This document shows positions 43,338 through 53,757 of a DNA stretch of 64,000 bases, piece by piece. This stretch comes from Aureimonas sp. AU22 (GTDB taxonomy: Bacteria; Pseudomonadota; Alphaproteobacteria; Rhizobiales; Rhizobiaceae). How positions within the stretch are numbered: position 1 is the first letter of the stretch; each line of letters starts with the position of its first letter. A program made the position numbers and the translations under genes. The stretch lies in NCBI RefSeq assembly GCF_001463745.1, contig NZ_BBWJ01000019.1:43330-107329 (forward strand), read 5' to 3'. Below the pieces are notes generated by a model. That model ran no database searches and was not told where the DNA came from. It saw only the letters and a program-made list of their open reading frames with translations.

Positions 43338-45884
43338 GTGGACCAGACGCCCGCTTCCGTGCCGCCCTTGAGCGACAAACCCCTGATCGACGGACGGGCG
43401 GACTCCAGCAGCGTGCGTCGGCTCCTGTTCCTTGCCGGCTTCGTTTTCGTGTTCTCGGCCACGCTCGCGCTTCTCGGCCATTCCTATGGTGCCGTCGCTC
43501 TGCTGGCGATGTTCGCCATCCTGGCGATGTGCGGTATCATCGCCGTGTTCGGGCTGGCGCTCGGCTTCCTGCGGTTCGGTCCGCGCGAGGCCGGCGCGGA
43601 CATTGCGCGCGAGGCGCTCAATTCCCTGCCCATCGGCATGCTGGTCACCGACCGCAAGAGCCGCATCATCTACGCCAACAACGCCTATGGCGAGGAAACC
43701 GGCGCCTCGGGTCCGGCATCGGTGCGCAGCTTGGAGCGGCTGCTGTCGCGCGAAGCGGAGGCATCCGAGGCCATCTATCGGCTGGCGAACCTTGCACGCG
43801 AGAACAAGTCCGGCCAGGAGGAGTTTCGCCTGACGCGGCGGCTCGGCAGTACCGGACCCTCGTCGCCCCACTGGTATCGCGCCTCGGTGGGACCGTTCGG
43901 TGATGAGGCGGCCGGCCTTCAGCTCTGGCAGATCGCCGACATCACGCCGGAGCGGGAGGAGCAGGAATCCTTCTTCAAGAACCTGCAGCACGCGATCGAC
44001 TATCTCGACCACGCGCCCGCCGGTTTCTTCGCAGCCGACGAGCTCGGGCGGATCGCCTATATCAATGCGACGCTGGCGGACTGGCTGTCGCTGGATCTCG
44101 CGACCTTCAAGCCCTATTCGCGGTCGATCACCGACTACCTGGGTGAAGGCGCCGCCAGTTTCCTGCGCCGCGCCGGAGAGCCGCGTGCTCCGGGCACGGT
44201 CGAGAGCTTCGATCTCGATCTCGTGACGTCGGCGGGACAGCGACTGCCGGTGCGTCTCCTGCGCAACGCCACGCGCACGGCCGATGGCGCGCCAGGCCTG
44301 ACGCGCACGCTCGTGCTCGACCGCGCGCCGCGCGGCAACGACGAGAACGCGCTGCGCGTCGCCGAAATCCGCTTCACCCGCTTCTTCAATTCCTCGCCCA
44401 TGGCCATCGCGGCGATGGACGTGCATGGCCGCGTCACGCGCGCCAACGCGGCCTTCGCCAACCTCTTCGGCGACGAAGCGGCCCGCGGACGCACCGCCGT
44501 GTCGGACTGCCTGCGCGAGGAGAACCGCGAGGCGCTGCGCCATGCGGTCTCGGCCGCCATGCGGGGGCAGGCGGGCATCCCCTCGCTCGATGCCGACCTC
44601 ATCGGCGAACCCTCCCGTTCGGCCCGCCTATATCTCAGCGCCAACGCCGACATCAGCGACGGGTCCGGCGAGGTTGCGATCCTCTACGGCGTCGACATTA
44701 CGCAGCAGCGCACGCTGGAGGACCAGTTCGCCAAGGCCCAGCGCATGCAGGCCATCGGCAATCTCGCGGGCGGCATCGCGCACGACTTCAACAACGTCCT
44801 GACGATCATCACGGCCTCCGTCGACTTCCTGCTCCTGAACCACCGCACCGGGGACCCGTCGTTCCAGGACCTGCTTCTCATCAAGCAGAGCGCCAACCGC
44901 GCGGCGTCGCTGGTGCGTCAGCTGCTCGCCTATTCCCGTCGCCAGACGATGCGTCCCAAGATGCTGAACCTGACGGACGTGATCGCCGACATGCATCTTC
45001 TCCTGAAGCGCATTTCCGGCGACCACGTGAAGCTGGAGCGTCAGCACGCCCGCGATCTCTGGCCCGTGATGGCCGACATCGGCCAGTTCGAGCAGGTCGT
45101 CACCAACCTCGTGCAGAATGCACGGGACGCGATGTCCACGAATGGCCGCGTCATCATCTCTACGCGCAACGTGCCGGCCGCGGAGGCGGCCCAGTTCGGA
45201 TACACGGAGCTCGGCGAGGGCGACTACGTTCTGATGGAGGTGTCCGACACCGGCTCCGGCATGCCCGCCGATGTCGCGGAACGCATCTTCGAGCCGTTCT
45301 TCACGACCAAGGAGATCGGCAAGGGCACCGGGCTCGGCCTGTCCATGGTGTACGGCATCGTCAAGCAGTCCGGCGGATCGATCTTCGTCGAGACCAAGCC
45401 CGGCGAAGGCACGACGTTCCGCATCTTCCTGCCTCGCCATATTCCGGCAGAGTCGCCGGCCACCAAGATCGAAGGGCAGACGCCCGCCGCGTCGAACGCC
45501 AAGCAAGACCTGTCGGGAACGGCATCCATCCTCCTGGTCGAGGACGAGGACAACGTGCGAGCCGGCAATGTGCGGGCGCTGAAGATGCGCGGCTACGAGG
45601 TCCATGAAGCCGCCAGCGGTATCGAGGCGCTGGAGGTGATGGAGGAAATCGACGGCAGGGTCGACCTCGTCGTGTCCGATGTCGTGATGCCCGAGATGGA
45701 CGGCCCGACGCTTCTGCGCGAGATGCGCAAGCAGCGGCCTGACCTCAAATTCATCTTCGTCTCGGGCTATGCCGAAGACGCCTTTGCCAAGAACCTGCCC
45801 GAAGGCGAGAAGTTCGGCTTCCTTCCCAAACCGTTCTCTTTGAGGGAGTTGGCGGTCGCGGTGAAGGAAGCGCTTGAGGAGTAG
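43338..45884 (+). CDS. cckA: Cell-cycle hybrid histidine kinase CckA
   Basis: An 848-residue hybrid kinase that feeds phosphate to the CtrA pathway. Two membrane helices come first (LLFLAGFVFVFSATLALLG and AVALLAMFAILAMCGIIAVF). Then come PAS-type domains (ALNSLPIGMLVTDRKSRIIY; IDYLDHAPAGFFAADELGRI; FFNSSPMAIAAMDVHGRV). The HisKA phosphorylation site is in GNLAGGIAHDFNNVLT. ATP-binding motifs are NLVQNARDAM, DTGSGMP and GTGLGLSMVYG. The receiver domain has its Asp in DLVVSDVVMPEMDGP. Length and domain order match rhizobial CckA. The GTG at 43338 is the most likely start: sequence upstream in the same frame is Cys/Arg-rich and does not look coding. Confidence 0.93.
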   Translation: MDQTPASVPPLSDKPLIDGRADSSSVRRLLFLAGFVFVFSATLALLGHSYGAVALLAMFAILAMCGIIAVFGLALGFLRFGPREAGADIAREALNSLPIGMLVTDRKSRIIYANNAYGEETGASGPASVRSLERLLSREAEASEAIYRLANLARENKSGQEEFRLTRRLGSTGPSSPHWYRASVGPFGDEAAGLQLWQIADITPEREEQESFFKNLQHAIDYLDHAPAGFFAADELGRIAYINATLADWLSLDLATFKPYSRSITDYLGEGAASFLRRAGEPRAPGTVESFDLDLVTSAGQRLPVRLLRNATRTADGAPGLTRTLVLDRAPRGNDENALRVAEIRFTRFFNSSPMAIAAMDVHGRVTRANAAFANLFGDEAARGRTAVSDCLREENREALRHAVSAAMRGQAGIPSLDADLIGEPSRSARLYLSANADISDGSGEVAILYGVDITQQRTLEDQFAKAQRMQAIGNLAGGIAHDFNNVLTIITASVDFLLLNHRTGDPSFQDLLLIKQSANRAASLVRQLLAYSRRQTMRPKMLNLTDVIADMHLLLKRISGDHVKLERQHARDLWPVMADIGQFEQVVTNLVQNARDAMSTNGRVIISTRNVPAAEAAQFGYTELGEGDYVLMEVSDTGSGMPADVAERIFEPFFTTKEIGKGTGLGLSMVYGIVKQSGGSIFVETKPGEGTTFRIFLPRHIPAESPATKIEGQTPAASNAKQDLSGTASILLVEDEDNVRAGNVRALKMRGYEVHEAASGIEALEVMEEIDGRVDLVVSDVVMPEMDGPTLLREMRKQRPDLKFIFVSGYAEDAFAKNLPEGEKFGFLPKPFSLRELAVAVKEALEE

Positions 45885-46044
45885 GTGGCAGGCGGATGTC
45901 AGGCGCGTGATGGATTAAGGAACGCGCTACGGGGTGTCGGTCACGACTAAAATGCCTTAGCGATTAATAGCTTGCGATCACTACTTCATGGCCTTTGGGA
46001 AGTTGTAGAGAGCCGGGAGGTTTAGGGCCTTCGAGTTCCGCAGT

Positions 46045-47013
46045 TCAACTGATCACGACCTCCGGCACCGGCAAGTCCTGGTAGGCAGTATCGATCTTCA
46101 CGATCGAAACGGCGTCGGCTTGGGTTTCCCCGCTTAAGGTGACTGCCGCCAAACCGCTCCGTGCGGCCTCGAGGAAGCGGCGTCCCGTCAGCCGTGCAGC
46201 GAAGGTGGCTCCGGCGAGCGTACCGACCGAACCCAAGACACGGTGCCTAAGCTCCGCCGGAGGGCATGGCTGCCGCCACGCGACGTCGCCGTCGACGACG
46301 AGGACGCGGCGTGGACCGTCGGTGATGACCGCTCTTTGCACGCCGGCCGAAATCGCTGCGCGGACGATTTCGTTATCCTGCGTGTCGGGGGCCAGGTCGA
46401 GAACGCTCTCGGCGGCTCGACGGGTTGCGAAGAGCATGGAGAGCCGAGGCAGCGTGTCTGCCAACCTCGGCGCCTTTTCCGACGAGACGGCGATGGCGGC
46501 GAGTGGCCGTTTCGGGTGAGCCGCCTTTAGATATCGGATGGAGGCCGCCGGAAGATTCGCATCGACGAGAAGGCCGTCGGCTGCTTCCAGCCGCGCCCTC
46601 AGATGTCGACGCGAGAGGATCCTCGGCACCAAGCGATCGTAAAGCTCCGTTTCGAAGACACCGCCGGCGTTGCCGCCTGGAAAATTCGAAGGCTCAGTCC
46701 AATCCGGCGAGCGACGATCCAGCCATATGATGCGCCCGTCACCGATCCCTAGCCGTTCGAGTTCCTCGCCGATGCGTTCGGCGGCAGCGTCGCCGCCGGC
46801 GGCGCTGACGAAGTGAACGTCCGCGCCGCGTGCGCGTAGCGCCGCAGCCGCCTGGAACGCGGCACCACCGATCCGTCCGGCGGTCTGGAGGGGACACGCT
46901 GCACTCCGCTGAGGAGCGATATCGGTGTCGGCCGTTCGTCCGATCTGGGCAGCACCGATGGCGACAACGAGAGGGCGGCGCGGGCATTCCCGCATTAACG
47001 CTTTGTTAGGCAT
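46045..47013 (-). CDS. PfkB-like sugar/nucleoside kinase homologue lacking the GAGD motif
   Basis: A 322-residue ribokinase-fold protein. The substrate-side motif is present (GGAAFQAAAALRARGADVHFVSAAGGD, about residues 50-75), as are a second-half strand VLVVDGDV and the helix RFLEAARSGLAAVTLS. Where active PfkB kinases have GAGD with the catalytic base, this protein has LGSVGTLAGATFAA, so the Asp is replaced by Gly. It may be an inactive homologue. It sits alone between cckA and recA, in the opposite direction, flanked by somewhat AT-richer gaps. The pseudouridine kinases of this family usually have a psuG neighbour, which is absent. Confidence 0.7.
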   Translation of the reverse strand: MPNKALMRECPRRPLVVAIGAAQIGRTADTDIAPQRSAACPLQTAGRIGGAAFQAAAALRARGADVHFVSAAGGDAAAERIGEELERLGIGDGRIIWLDRRSPDWTEPSNFPGGNAGGVFETELYDRLVPRILSRRHLRARLEAADGLLVDANLPAASIRYLKAAHPKRPLAAIAVSSEKAPRLADTLPRLSMLFATRRAAESVLDLAPDTQDNEIVRAAISAGVQRAVITDGPRRVLVVDGDVAWRQPCPPAELRHRVLGSVGTLAGATFAARLTGRRFLEAARSGLAAVTLSGETQADAVSIVKIDTAYQDLPVPEVVIS

Positions 47014-47054
47014 CGTCCCGTTCCCGGCTGCAGCGAATCATCGATCAAATGGAG

Positions 47055-47100
47055 GAACAAAACGAGATCACCGCTTGTGAAATGAGAACAAAAAGGGTAC
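47055..47100 (+). promoter_or_regulatory. Candidate LexA (SOS) boxes upstream of recA
   Basis: Two near-matches to the alphaproteobacterial LexA box GAAC-N7-GAAC: GAAC-N7-GATC at 47055-47069 and GAAC-N7-GTAC at 47086-47100, each with one mismatch and 31 bp apart (about three helical turns). They are 62-107 bp upstream of the recA start codon, where an operator is expected. Confidence 0.45.
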
Positions 47101-47161
47101 ATGAAGATCCACGGCATTCACGTTGCACCCCACCATCCCACATGGAATAAGGTCCTGCCCC

Positions 47162-48235
<1,074 letters not shown>

Positions 48236-48245
48236 TCGATTTGGA

Positions 48246-48275
48246 AAAGGGCGCCCCGGGGCGCCCTTTCTTTTT
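48246..48275 (+). terminator. Rho-independent terminator of recA
   Basis: AAAGGGCGCC, loop CCGG, GGCGCCCTTT, then CTTTTT. It is 10 bp after the recA stop codon. Confidence 0.93.
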
Positions 48276-48294
48276 GCGCAAAGAACGAACGTGG

Positions 48295-49338
48295 TTAGAT
48301 CCGCGGGTCGATCATGGTGATGCCGTCCGGCGCCGTCGCGCCCATGGCGACGAGGGCAGGGATCGCGGCCTCAAGCGAGAGCGTCTCACCGATGAGACGA
48401 TCGGGACGCAGCGTTCCTGCGAGGATCATCTCGAGCATCGCCGCGTAGCGCCATGACTGCATGCCGTGGCTCCCATAGATCTCCAGTTCGTGGGCGATGA
48501 CCTGCGCCATGGGGATCGAGGCCTGCGCATTCTCGGCCAACATCAGCCCGACCTGCACGTGGCGGCCACGTCGGCGCAGGTTGGCGATCGAGTTGAAACA
48601 GGTCTCGGGATGTCCGAGCGCGTCGAGCGACACGTGAGCGCCACCGCTGGTGATCTCGCGCACAGCCTCGACGACGGACGGCACCGAGCGCGCGTTGACG
48701 GTGGCGGCGGCACCCATCGCCCGGGCGAGCGCCAGCTTGCTGTCCGCCACGTCCACGGCGACCACCTGCGCGCCGAGCGCCGAGGCGATCATCACCGCCG
48801 ACAGGCCGACGCCGCCTGCACCGTGGACCGCGACCCACTCGCCGCCGCGGACCCGGCCCTGGTCGACCACCGCACGGAACGACGTCGCGAACCGGCAGCC
48901 GAGACTGGCGGCGGTCTTGAAGTCCATGGCGTCGGGCAGACGTACGAGGTTGTTGTCGGCGCGATCGATGGCGACGTACTCGGCGAACGAGCCCCAGTGC
49001 GTGAAGCCCGGCTGAAACTGCGCCTCGCAGACCTGCTGGTGTCCCGCATGACATTCGCGGCAGCGACCGCAGGCCGCGATGAAGGGTACGGTCACCCGTT
49101 CGTCCGCATGGAAGTTCCTGACCTCGGATCCGACCGCCGTTACGACGCCGGCGAACTCGTGCCCGGGCACGTGAGGCAAACGGATATCGGTGTCGTGCCC
49201 CATCCAGCCGTGCCAGTCGCTTCGGCATAGGCCGGTCGCCATCACTTCGATGACGACGCCGTGGGGTGCGGGCACAGGGTCCGGCACATGGCGGATCTCG
49301 GGCATCCTCCCGAAGGCTTCGAAGACCATGGCTTTCAT
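48295..49338 (-). CDS. Zinc-dependent medium-chain alcohol dehydrogenase
   Basis: A 347-residue MDR-type dehydrogenase. The catalytic zinc ligands are in [14 protein letters not shown] and [10 protein letters not shown]; the structural zinc loop is complete ([15 protein letters not shown]); the nucleotide site is [24 protein letters not shown]. The aspartate after the second strand suggests NAD rather than NADP. It is the last gene in the direction of the phosphonate train, 87 bp after phnN, so it may oxidise an alcohol or aldehyde released from a phosphonate, but the substrate cannot be assigned. The start [10 protein letters not shown] at 49338 matches the usual MDR beginning. Confidence 0.87.
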   Translation of the reverse strand: MKAMVFEAFGRMPEIRHVPDPVPAPHGVVIEVMATGLCRSDWHGWMGHDTDIRLPHVPGHEFAGVVTAVGSEVRNFHADERVTVPFIAACGRCRECHAGHQQVCEAQFQPGFTHWGSFAEYVAIDRADNNLVRLPDAMDFKTAASLGCRFATSFRAVVDQGRVRGGEWVAVHGAGGVGLSAVMIASALGAQVVAVDVADSKLALARAMGAAATVNARSVPSVVEAVREITSGGAHVSLDALGHPETCFNSIANLRRRGRHVQVGLMLAENAQASIPMAQVIAHELEIYGSHGMQSWRYAAMLEMILAGTLRPDRLIGETLSLEAAIPALVAMGATAPDGITMIDPRI

Positions 49339-49425
49339 GATGCGCGCGTCCCGTAAGTCGACGGCATCTCTCGAACGCAATCGGTCTCGACGGTCAAGAC
49401 CGTGTGCCCATCGACCCAGCCTTTG

Positions 49426-50037
49426 CTAGGTACCGGAACGTCGGAAGGACGGGGTATCGACGCTCGCCGCAAGCGCCACAAGCTGGCGCCGCAGCTGCTC
49501 CGCACCGGCCTCGGGTGCACCGCAATTGTCGATCGAGACGACGCTGCGGGCTCCATCCGGCACATCCAGGCCCACCTGCCGCGCAAGACGGGCTTCGACC
49601 TCGGCCGGCGTTTCGCGTCCGCGCGCCGCGATGCGCGCGACCAGAACGGCGCGAGGTGCGGTGATCTCGACGATCGCGATCCCGCCGAACCGAGCGTCGG
49701 CTTCGCCGAGCGAGCGACGGGAGAGATTGGCGACGACGAGGTTGCCGGCGCGAACGCTCTCTTCCACCGCGCGGGGCAGCGCATAGGCAAGGCCATGCGC
49801 CCGCCAGGTCAGGCAGAACCGGCCCGCTGCTTCCGCCTGCGAGAAGGCTTCGGGGTCGAGGCTGTCGTGCTCTTCCGTTCCCCCATCGCAAGGCCGCGTT
49901 ATCACGCGCCGGGCTAGCTGGATGCGCGGCTCGCCGGCGAGGGACTCGAAGGCGAGGCGGATCAGCGTATCCTTGCCGGCGCCGCTGGGCCCGACCACGG
50001 CCACTAGCAGGCCCGCCCGCAGGCGATCCTCACGCAA
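49426..50037 (-). CDS. phnN: Ribose 1,5-bisphosphate phosphokinase
   Basis: A 203-residue kinase that makes PRPP from ribose 1,5-bisphosphate, the last step of C-P lyase-dependent phosphonate use. It has the guanylate-kinase-like P-loop VVGPSGAGKDTLIR, RRVITRPCDGGTEEHDSL, and FCLTWRAHGLAYALPRAVEESV. The start is probably TTG at 50037 with GAGG upstream, overlapping the end of phnM by eight bases; frames upstream of it lie within phnM and carry no family signal. Confidence 0.9.
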   Translation of the reverse strand: MREDRLRAGLLVAVVGPSGAGKDTLIRLAFESLAGEPRIQLARRVITRPCDGGTEEHDSLDPEAFSQAEAAGRFCLTWRAHGLAYALPRAVEESVRAGNLVVANLSRRSLGEADARFGGIAIVEITAPRAVLVARIAARGRETPAEVEARLARQVGLDVPDGARSVVSIDNCGAPEAGAEQLRRQLVALAASVDTPSFRRSGT

Positions 50038-51178
50038 CGCGCCGACCCTCGCGCCAGACGCTTCGCACGACCGGCGGCGTCGCGGCCCCGGGCTCCGCCC
50101 GCACACGAACGAGGTCGGCACGCAGGCCGAGCTCGATCGCGCCGCGATCGTCCAGCCCGGCTACCCGGGCCGGCGTGCGGGTGACCATTGCGGCGGCCTG
50201 CGGCAGGCCGATCGACCCGGCCATGAGGAACGTCGCCTGGATCAGGCTGAAGGGCACGTAATCGGACGACAGGACGTCGAGCACTCCGATCTCCACGAGT
50301 TCCTTGGCCGAGACGTTGCCGGAATGCGAGCCGCCGCGCACCACGTTCGGGGCGCCCATCAGGACGGAAAGTCCCGACTCCCGGGAAAGCCGCGCAGCCT
50401 CCAGCGTCGTCGGAAACTCGGCGAGCGCGATGCCGAGAGCCCGGCTTTCCTCGACATGCGCCGCCGTCGCGTCGTCGTGACTGGCCAGGGTGATGCCGGT
50501 TGCGCGGCAGCGCTCGGCGATCGCGCGGCGGTTGCCGGGGGAGTTCGCTTCCGATTCGGCGACGCGACGGGCGCAGAACGCGTCGAACGCGGCGTCTGTC
50601 ATCCGCATCTTGCCCTGGTAGTAGGTCCGATAGGTCTGCAGGTCCACGAACTGCCGCTGGCCCGGGGCGTGATCCATCAGCGATGCCAGGCGGACGCGTT
50701 CGCTGCCCATCAAGGATTCGAAGCTCGACAGAACGTCAGGCGCGGAGACCTCGCAGCGCAGATGGATGAAGTGCTCGGCCCTCAGCCGGTCGTCGTCGGT
50801 CGCCTCGGTGATCGCCTCAGCCATCGCGCCCATGTCGGCCGAGCTCAAGGCCGCATCCTCGTCCATGCCCACCCGCAGCGCATCGAAGACCGTAGTGATG
50901 CCGGAAGCGCAAACCTGCGCGTCGTGCGCCTGAAGAGCCGCGTGGATGTTCCAGCGCACCTTGGGTCGCGGCAGGTAGTGGCCTTCCAGATGGTCCGTGT
51001 GCAGTTCGACGAGACCGGGAAGGAGATGGTCGCCGCCGCAGTCGGTCCCCGTCCTCGTTGCACCGCTCGATATGTCCGCGATACGTCCGCCCCGCACGAG
51101 GACGCTGCCGGCAACGACCTCGTCTTTCAGAACGATGCGGGCGTTGGTGAAGACCTCTTCGGAGGGATGGCTGCTCAT
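50030..51178 (-). CDS. phnM: Ribose 1-methylphosphonate 5-triphosphate diphosphatase
   Basis: A 382-residue amidohydrolase-fold enzyme that removes pyrophosphate from alkylphosphonate ribose 5-triphosphate before C-P bond cleavage. The diagnostic metal motif is LPGLVELHTDHLEGHYLPRPKVRW near residue 55, with further ligands in HFIHLRCEVSA, MDHAPGQRQF and ITLASHDDATAAHVEE and the final SSDYVPFSL. Its ATG overlaps the stop of the DUF1045 gene (ATGA), and its end overlaps phnN. Confidence 0.95.
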   Translation of the reverse strand: MSSHPSEEVFTNARIVLKDEVVAGSVLVRGGRIADISSGATRTGTDCGGDHLLPGLVELHTDHLEGHYLPRPKVRWNIHAALQAHDAQVCASGITTVFDALRVGMDEDAALSSADMGAMAEAITEATDDDRLRAEHFIHLRCEVSAPDVLSSFESLMGSERVRLASLMDHAPGQRQFVDLQTYRTYYQGKMRMTDAAFDAFCARRVAESEANSPGNRRAIAERCRATGITLASHDDATAAHVEESRALGIALAEFPTTLEAARLSRESGLSVLMGAPNVVRGGSHSGNVSAKELVEIGVLDVLSSDYVPFSLIQATFLMAGSIGLPQAAAMVTRTPARVAGLDDRGAIELGLRADLVRVRAEPGAATPPVVRSVWREGRRVA

Positions 51179-51852
51179 GTCGGGCTCGTTGGGGAAGCGG
51201 AAGAAAGGGAATGAAGGGCGTGGACCCGGAACGGCGCGCCAGCCTCGTCCTCCACGAAGAGGGCGAGCCCATCGACGGGGAGCGCTCGGCCGAGGACGGG
51301 AGCGAAGCGCTCGGCGAGCCGCGCCTCGACACGCGGCGCCTCATCGTCGGCGACGGGGCCCGTCAGGGTCATATGGAAGCGGAACTCGTCGAAGACATAG
51401 GGGTAGCCCCAGTCCTGGAGCAGTTCACGCTGGCGCTGCGTGAGGCGCTCCGGTGCGCGACGGGCTAGTTCGCTGTCGGTCAGCGGAGCGCGGAAGGTCT
51501 CGAAGCGGCGCACCGCCGCGTCGGCGAGGCGGGAGAGATCTTCCGCAGGCGTCTCGGGAACAAGCGCGAAGAACCGGCCGATACGGCGCAAGGCTAGGCG
51601 CTCTATCGTGACCGCGGGCGTTTCGGCACAGAACGCCGCGAGATCCTGGTCAAGATCGTCCAGCGTCTTGCCGTCCGCCAGCCGAAACGGCGGCTTCATC
51701 GTCGCATGGAAGCCGTAGCGCGCGGGCTCAGCGACTAGCGGGTCGGTCACGCCGGACCCTTGGCCTGAGAAGGCGTCGCGTCCCAGCCAGTCGGCGGCGA
51801 TGCGGGTCAACTCGGCATCGTGTGGCGGCGTGAAGTAGATGGCGGCACGCAT
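51175..51852 (-). CDS. DUF1045 phosphonate-operon protein (2H phosphoesterase-like)
   Basis: A 225-residue protein of the DUF1045 group found in phn operons. It carries two histidine-containing strands resembling 2H phosphoesterases: YGFHATMKPPFRL (HxT) near residue 48 and FRFHMTLTGPV (HxT) near residue 168. Such enzymes often act on cyclic phosphates, so it might open a cyclic ribose phosphate intermediate, in the way PhnP does in E. coli; no phnP is present here. The role is inference. Both ends are coupled: its ATG shares a base with the phnE stop, and its stop overlaps phnM. Confidence 0.85.
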   Translation of the reverse strand: MRAAIYFTPPHDAELTRIAADWLGRDAFSGQGSGVTDPLVAEPARYGFHATMKPPFRLADGKTLDDLDQDLAAFCAETPAVTIERLALRRIGRFFALVPETPAEDLSRLADAAVRRFETFRAPLTDSELARRAPERLTQRQRELLQDWGYPYVFDEFRFHMTLTGPVADDEAPRVEARLAERFAPVLGRALPVDGLALFVEDEAGAPFRVHALHSLSSASPTSPT

Positions 51853-52664
51853 CAGATGACCCGCTTTCGAAGGCTTTGCGAAATGAGGTCCATCACCGTG
51901 ACCGTCGCGACCACGACGATGAGAATGGCCGAGGCCTGCGGATAATAGAACCCGCGGATCGTCTCGAACAGGACCTGACCGATGCCGCCCGCACCGATGA
52001 CGCCGAGAACGGTGGCGGCGCGCACGTTGGACTCCAGGCGGTAGAGCGAGAAGGAGATCCAGAGCGGCAGCACCTGGGGGATGACGCCGAAGACGATCTC
52101 CTGAAGCCGGGACGCGCCGGTGGTGCGGATCGCCTCGACCGGCCGCGGATCGATTGCCTCGACGGCCTCGGAGAACAGCTTGGCGAGAATGCCGGTCGTG
52201 TGGATGAAGAGTGCCATGACGCCGGCGAAGGGCCCGAGGCCGACGGCCACGACGAACAGCACGGCGAAGACGACTTCGTGAATGGCGCGGAAGAGGTCCA
52301 TCAGGCGCCGCGCCGGCTGGTTCAGCCACCATGGCGCGATGTTGCTCGCCGACAGGATGCCGAACGGGATCGACAGCAGCACGGAAAGGAACGTGCCCCA
52401 GATGGCGATCTGCACGGTGACGACCATTTCCTCGAGATAATAGCGCCAGTCCGTGAAATCGGGGGAGAGGAAGCCCGACGCGTATTCCGCCATGTTGCCG
52501 GAATCGTTGAACAGCTGGGTCCAGCTGTCCATGTCGGCTGGTCCCCAGCTCCAGGCGAGGAGAAGCGCGAGCCCGACCCAGACCGCAAGACTGGCAAGCG
52601 ATCGCTTGGGCGCCACTTCGGTGAAGGAAGCCGGCGTGGCCTCGGTGATGGGTGCTTGGGTCAT
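51852..52664 (-). CDS. phnE: Phosphonate ABC transporter permease
   Basis: A 270-residue inner-membrane permease with about six helices. The binding-protein-dependent permease signature is present ([28 protein letters not shown]-type loop), along with [26 protein letters not shown], typical of PhnE. The start ATG at 52664 has AAGGAG five bases before it. Many rhizobial loci carry two phnE genes; only one is present here, so it would work as a homodimer. Confidence 0.94.
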   Translation of the reverse strand: MTQAPITEATPASFTEVAPKRSLASLAVWVGLALLLAWSWGPADMDSWTQLFNDSGNMAEYASGFLSPDFTDWRYYLEEMVVTVQIAIWGTFLSVLLSIPFGILSASNIAPWWLNQPARRLMDLFRAIHEVVFAVLFVVAVGLGPFAGVMALFIHTTGILAKLFSEAVEAIDPRPVEAIRTTGASRLQEIVFGVIPQVLPLWISFSLYRLESNVRAATVLGVIGAGGIGQVLFETIRGFYYPQASAILIVVVATVTVMDLISQSLRKRVI

Positions 52665-52738
52665 GACCACTCCTTGAGGCCGGGCTCCACCGCCGCCGCC
52701 CCGAGGGCGCGGCGACAGCGGACCTGGTTCCTGGAACT

Positions 52739-53731
52739 TCAGCCCTGCGGGGCCGTCGCGAGCTTGGCCTCGTAGCTGGCCTTCTGTTCCTCGAGCGCTT
52801 TGAGCTTCGTGGCCTTCGCGTCGGCCGCGAGCGAAGCGTCGGCATTCACCTGCGCCATCGACTTCGAGACTTCCATGACGCGGATCGGCAGAAGCTGGTC
52901 GTCGGTCGAGGCGCGGAACGGCGCCCATTCGAGGCCCGCGAGCGTCTTCAGCTCTGCCGCCTTGTCGCCCTTGGACTGGTCGGTACCGTAGCCGAGAACG
53001 AAGGTCCGCAGCTTGTCCTTGGTTTCGGACGAAAGCTCCTGCGACCAGACCAGCGGATCCGACGGGATCAGCGGCGACTTCCAGATGATCTTGATCTTCT
53101 CGAATGCGGCCGGCTGGTTCTTCTCGATGAGGGCGAGATTCTCTGTGTTGTTGGCGGCGGCATCGAGCTGGCCGTTGGCGACGCCCATCGCGTTGGTCTC
53201 GTGATTGGCGTTGGTCACGTTATTGAAGCAGGTCTTCGGATCGACGCCCTTGGCGCCGAAGACGAAGGTCATCGGCACCAGGAAGCCCGAGGTCGAGTTC
53301 GGATCACCCAGGCCGAAGTTCACCGACTGATCGCACTTCAGGAGATCGTCGACGCTGGTGAGAGCCGAGTCCTTGGGCGCGAGGATCAGCGAGTAGTAGC
53401 CGGCCTCGCCACTCTCGGGCACCGACTGGGCGAAGACCTCGCCCTTGGCGCGGTCCACGGCTTCCATGGCCGACTTGTTGCCCATCCAGGCCATCTGCAC
53501 CTTGCCGAAGCGCATGCCCTCGATCACGCCGGCATAATCGGTGGCGAAGAACGGCTCGACCTCGAGGTCCGTCTCCTTCTCCATGTCGTCCAGGAACGGC
53601 TGCCACTTGGTGCGCAGGTTCTGCTGGGACTCGGTCGAGATGATGCCGAAGTTGATGGTCTCGGCCAAGGCGGTGCCTGCGAGCGTCGAGGCGAGCGCGA
53701 GCGCCGCCATTCCCTTGAGGATCGCGTTCAT
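52739..53731 (-). CDS. phnD: Phosphonate-binding periplasmic protein
   Basis: A 330-residue substrate-binding protein with the signal peptide [19 protein letters not shown]. Mature motifs match Phn[77 protein letters not shown] and [12 protein letters not shown]. The last 40 residues form a charged coiled coil ([19 protein letters not shown]). The start ATG has GGAG seven bases upstream. It lies between phnC and phnE. Confidence 0.95.
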   Translation of the reverse strand: MNAILKGMAALALASTLAGTALAETINFGIISTESQQNLRTKWQPFLDDMEKETDLEVEPFFATDYAGVIEGMRFGKVQMAWMGNKSAMEAVDRAKGEVFAQSVPESGEAGYYSLILAPKDSALTSVDDLLKCDQSVNFGLGDPNSTSGFLVPMTFVFGAKGVDPKTCFNNVTNANHETNAMGVANGQLDAAANNTENLALIEKNQPAAFEKIKIIWKSPLIPSDPLVWSQELSSETKDKLRTFVLGYGTDQSKGDKAAELKTLAGLEWAPFRASTDDQLLPIRVMEVSKSMAQVNADASLAADAKATKLKALEEQKASYEAKLATAPQG

Positions 53732-53757
53732 TGTCGTCTCCGGTGGTGAGAAATGGC

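Noticed and set aside
51175..52845. Apparent fusion of PhnE-region sequence with DUF1045 in one frame
   Set aside because: The upstream part of this frame is phnE read in the wrong frame. The DUF1045 start at 51852 is set by the TGATG overlap with the phnE stop.
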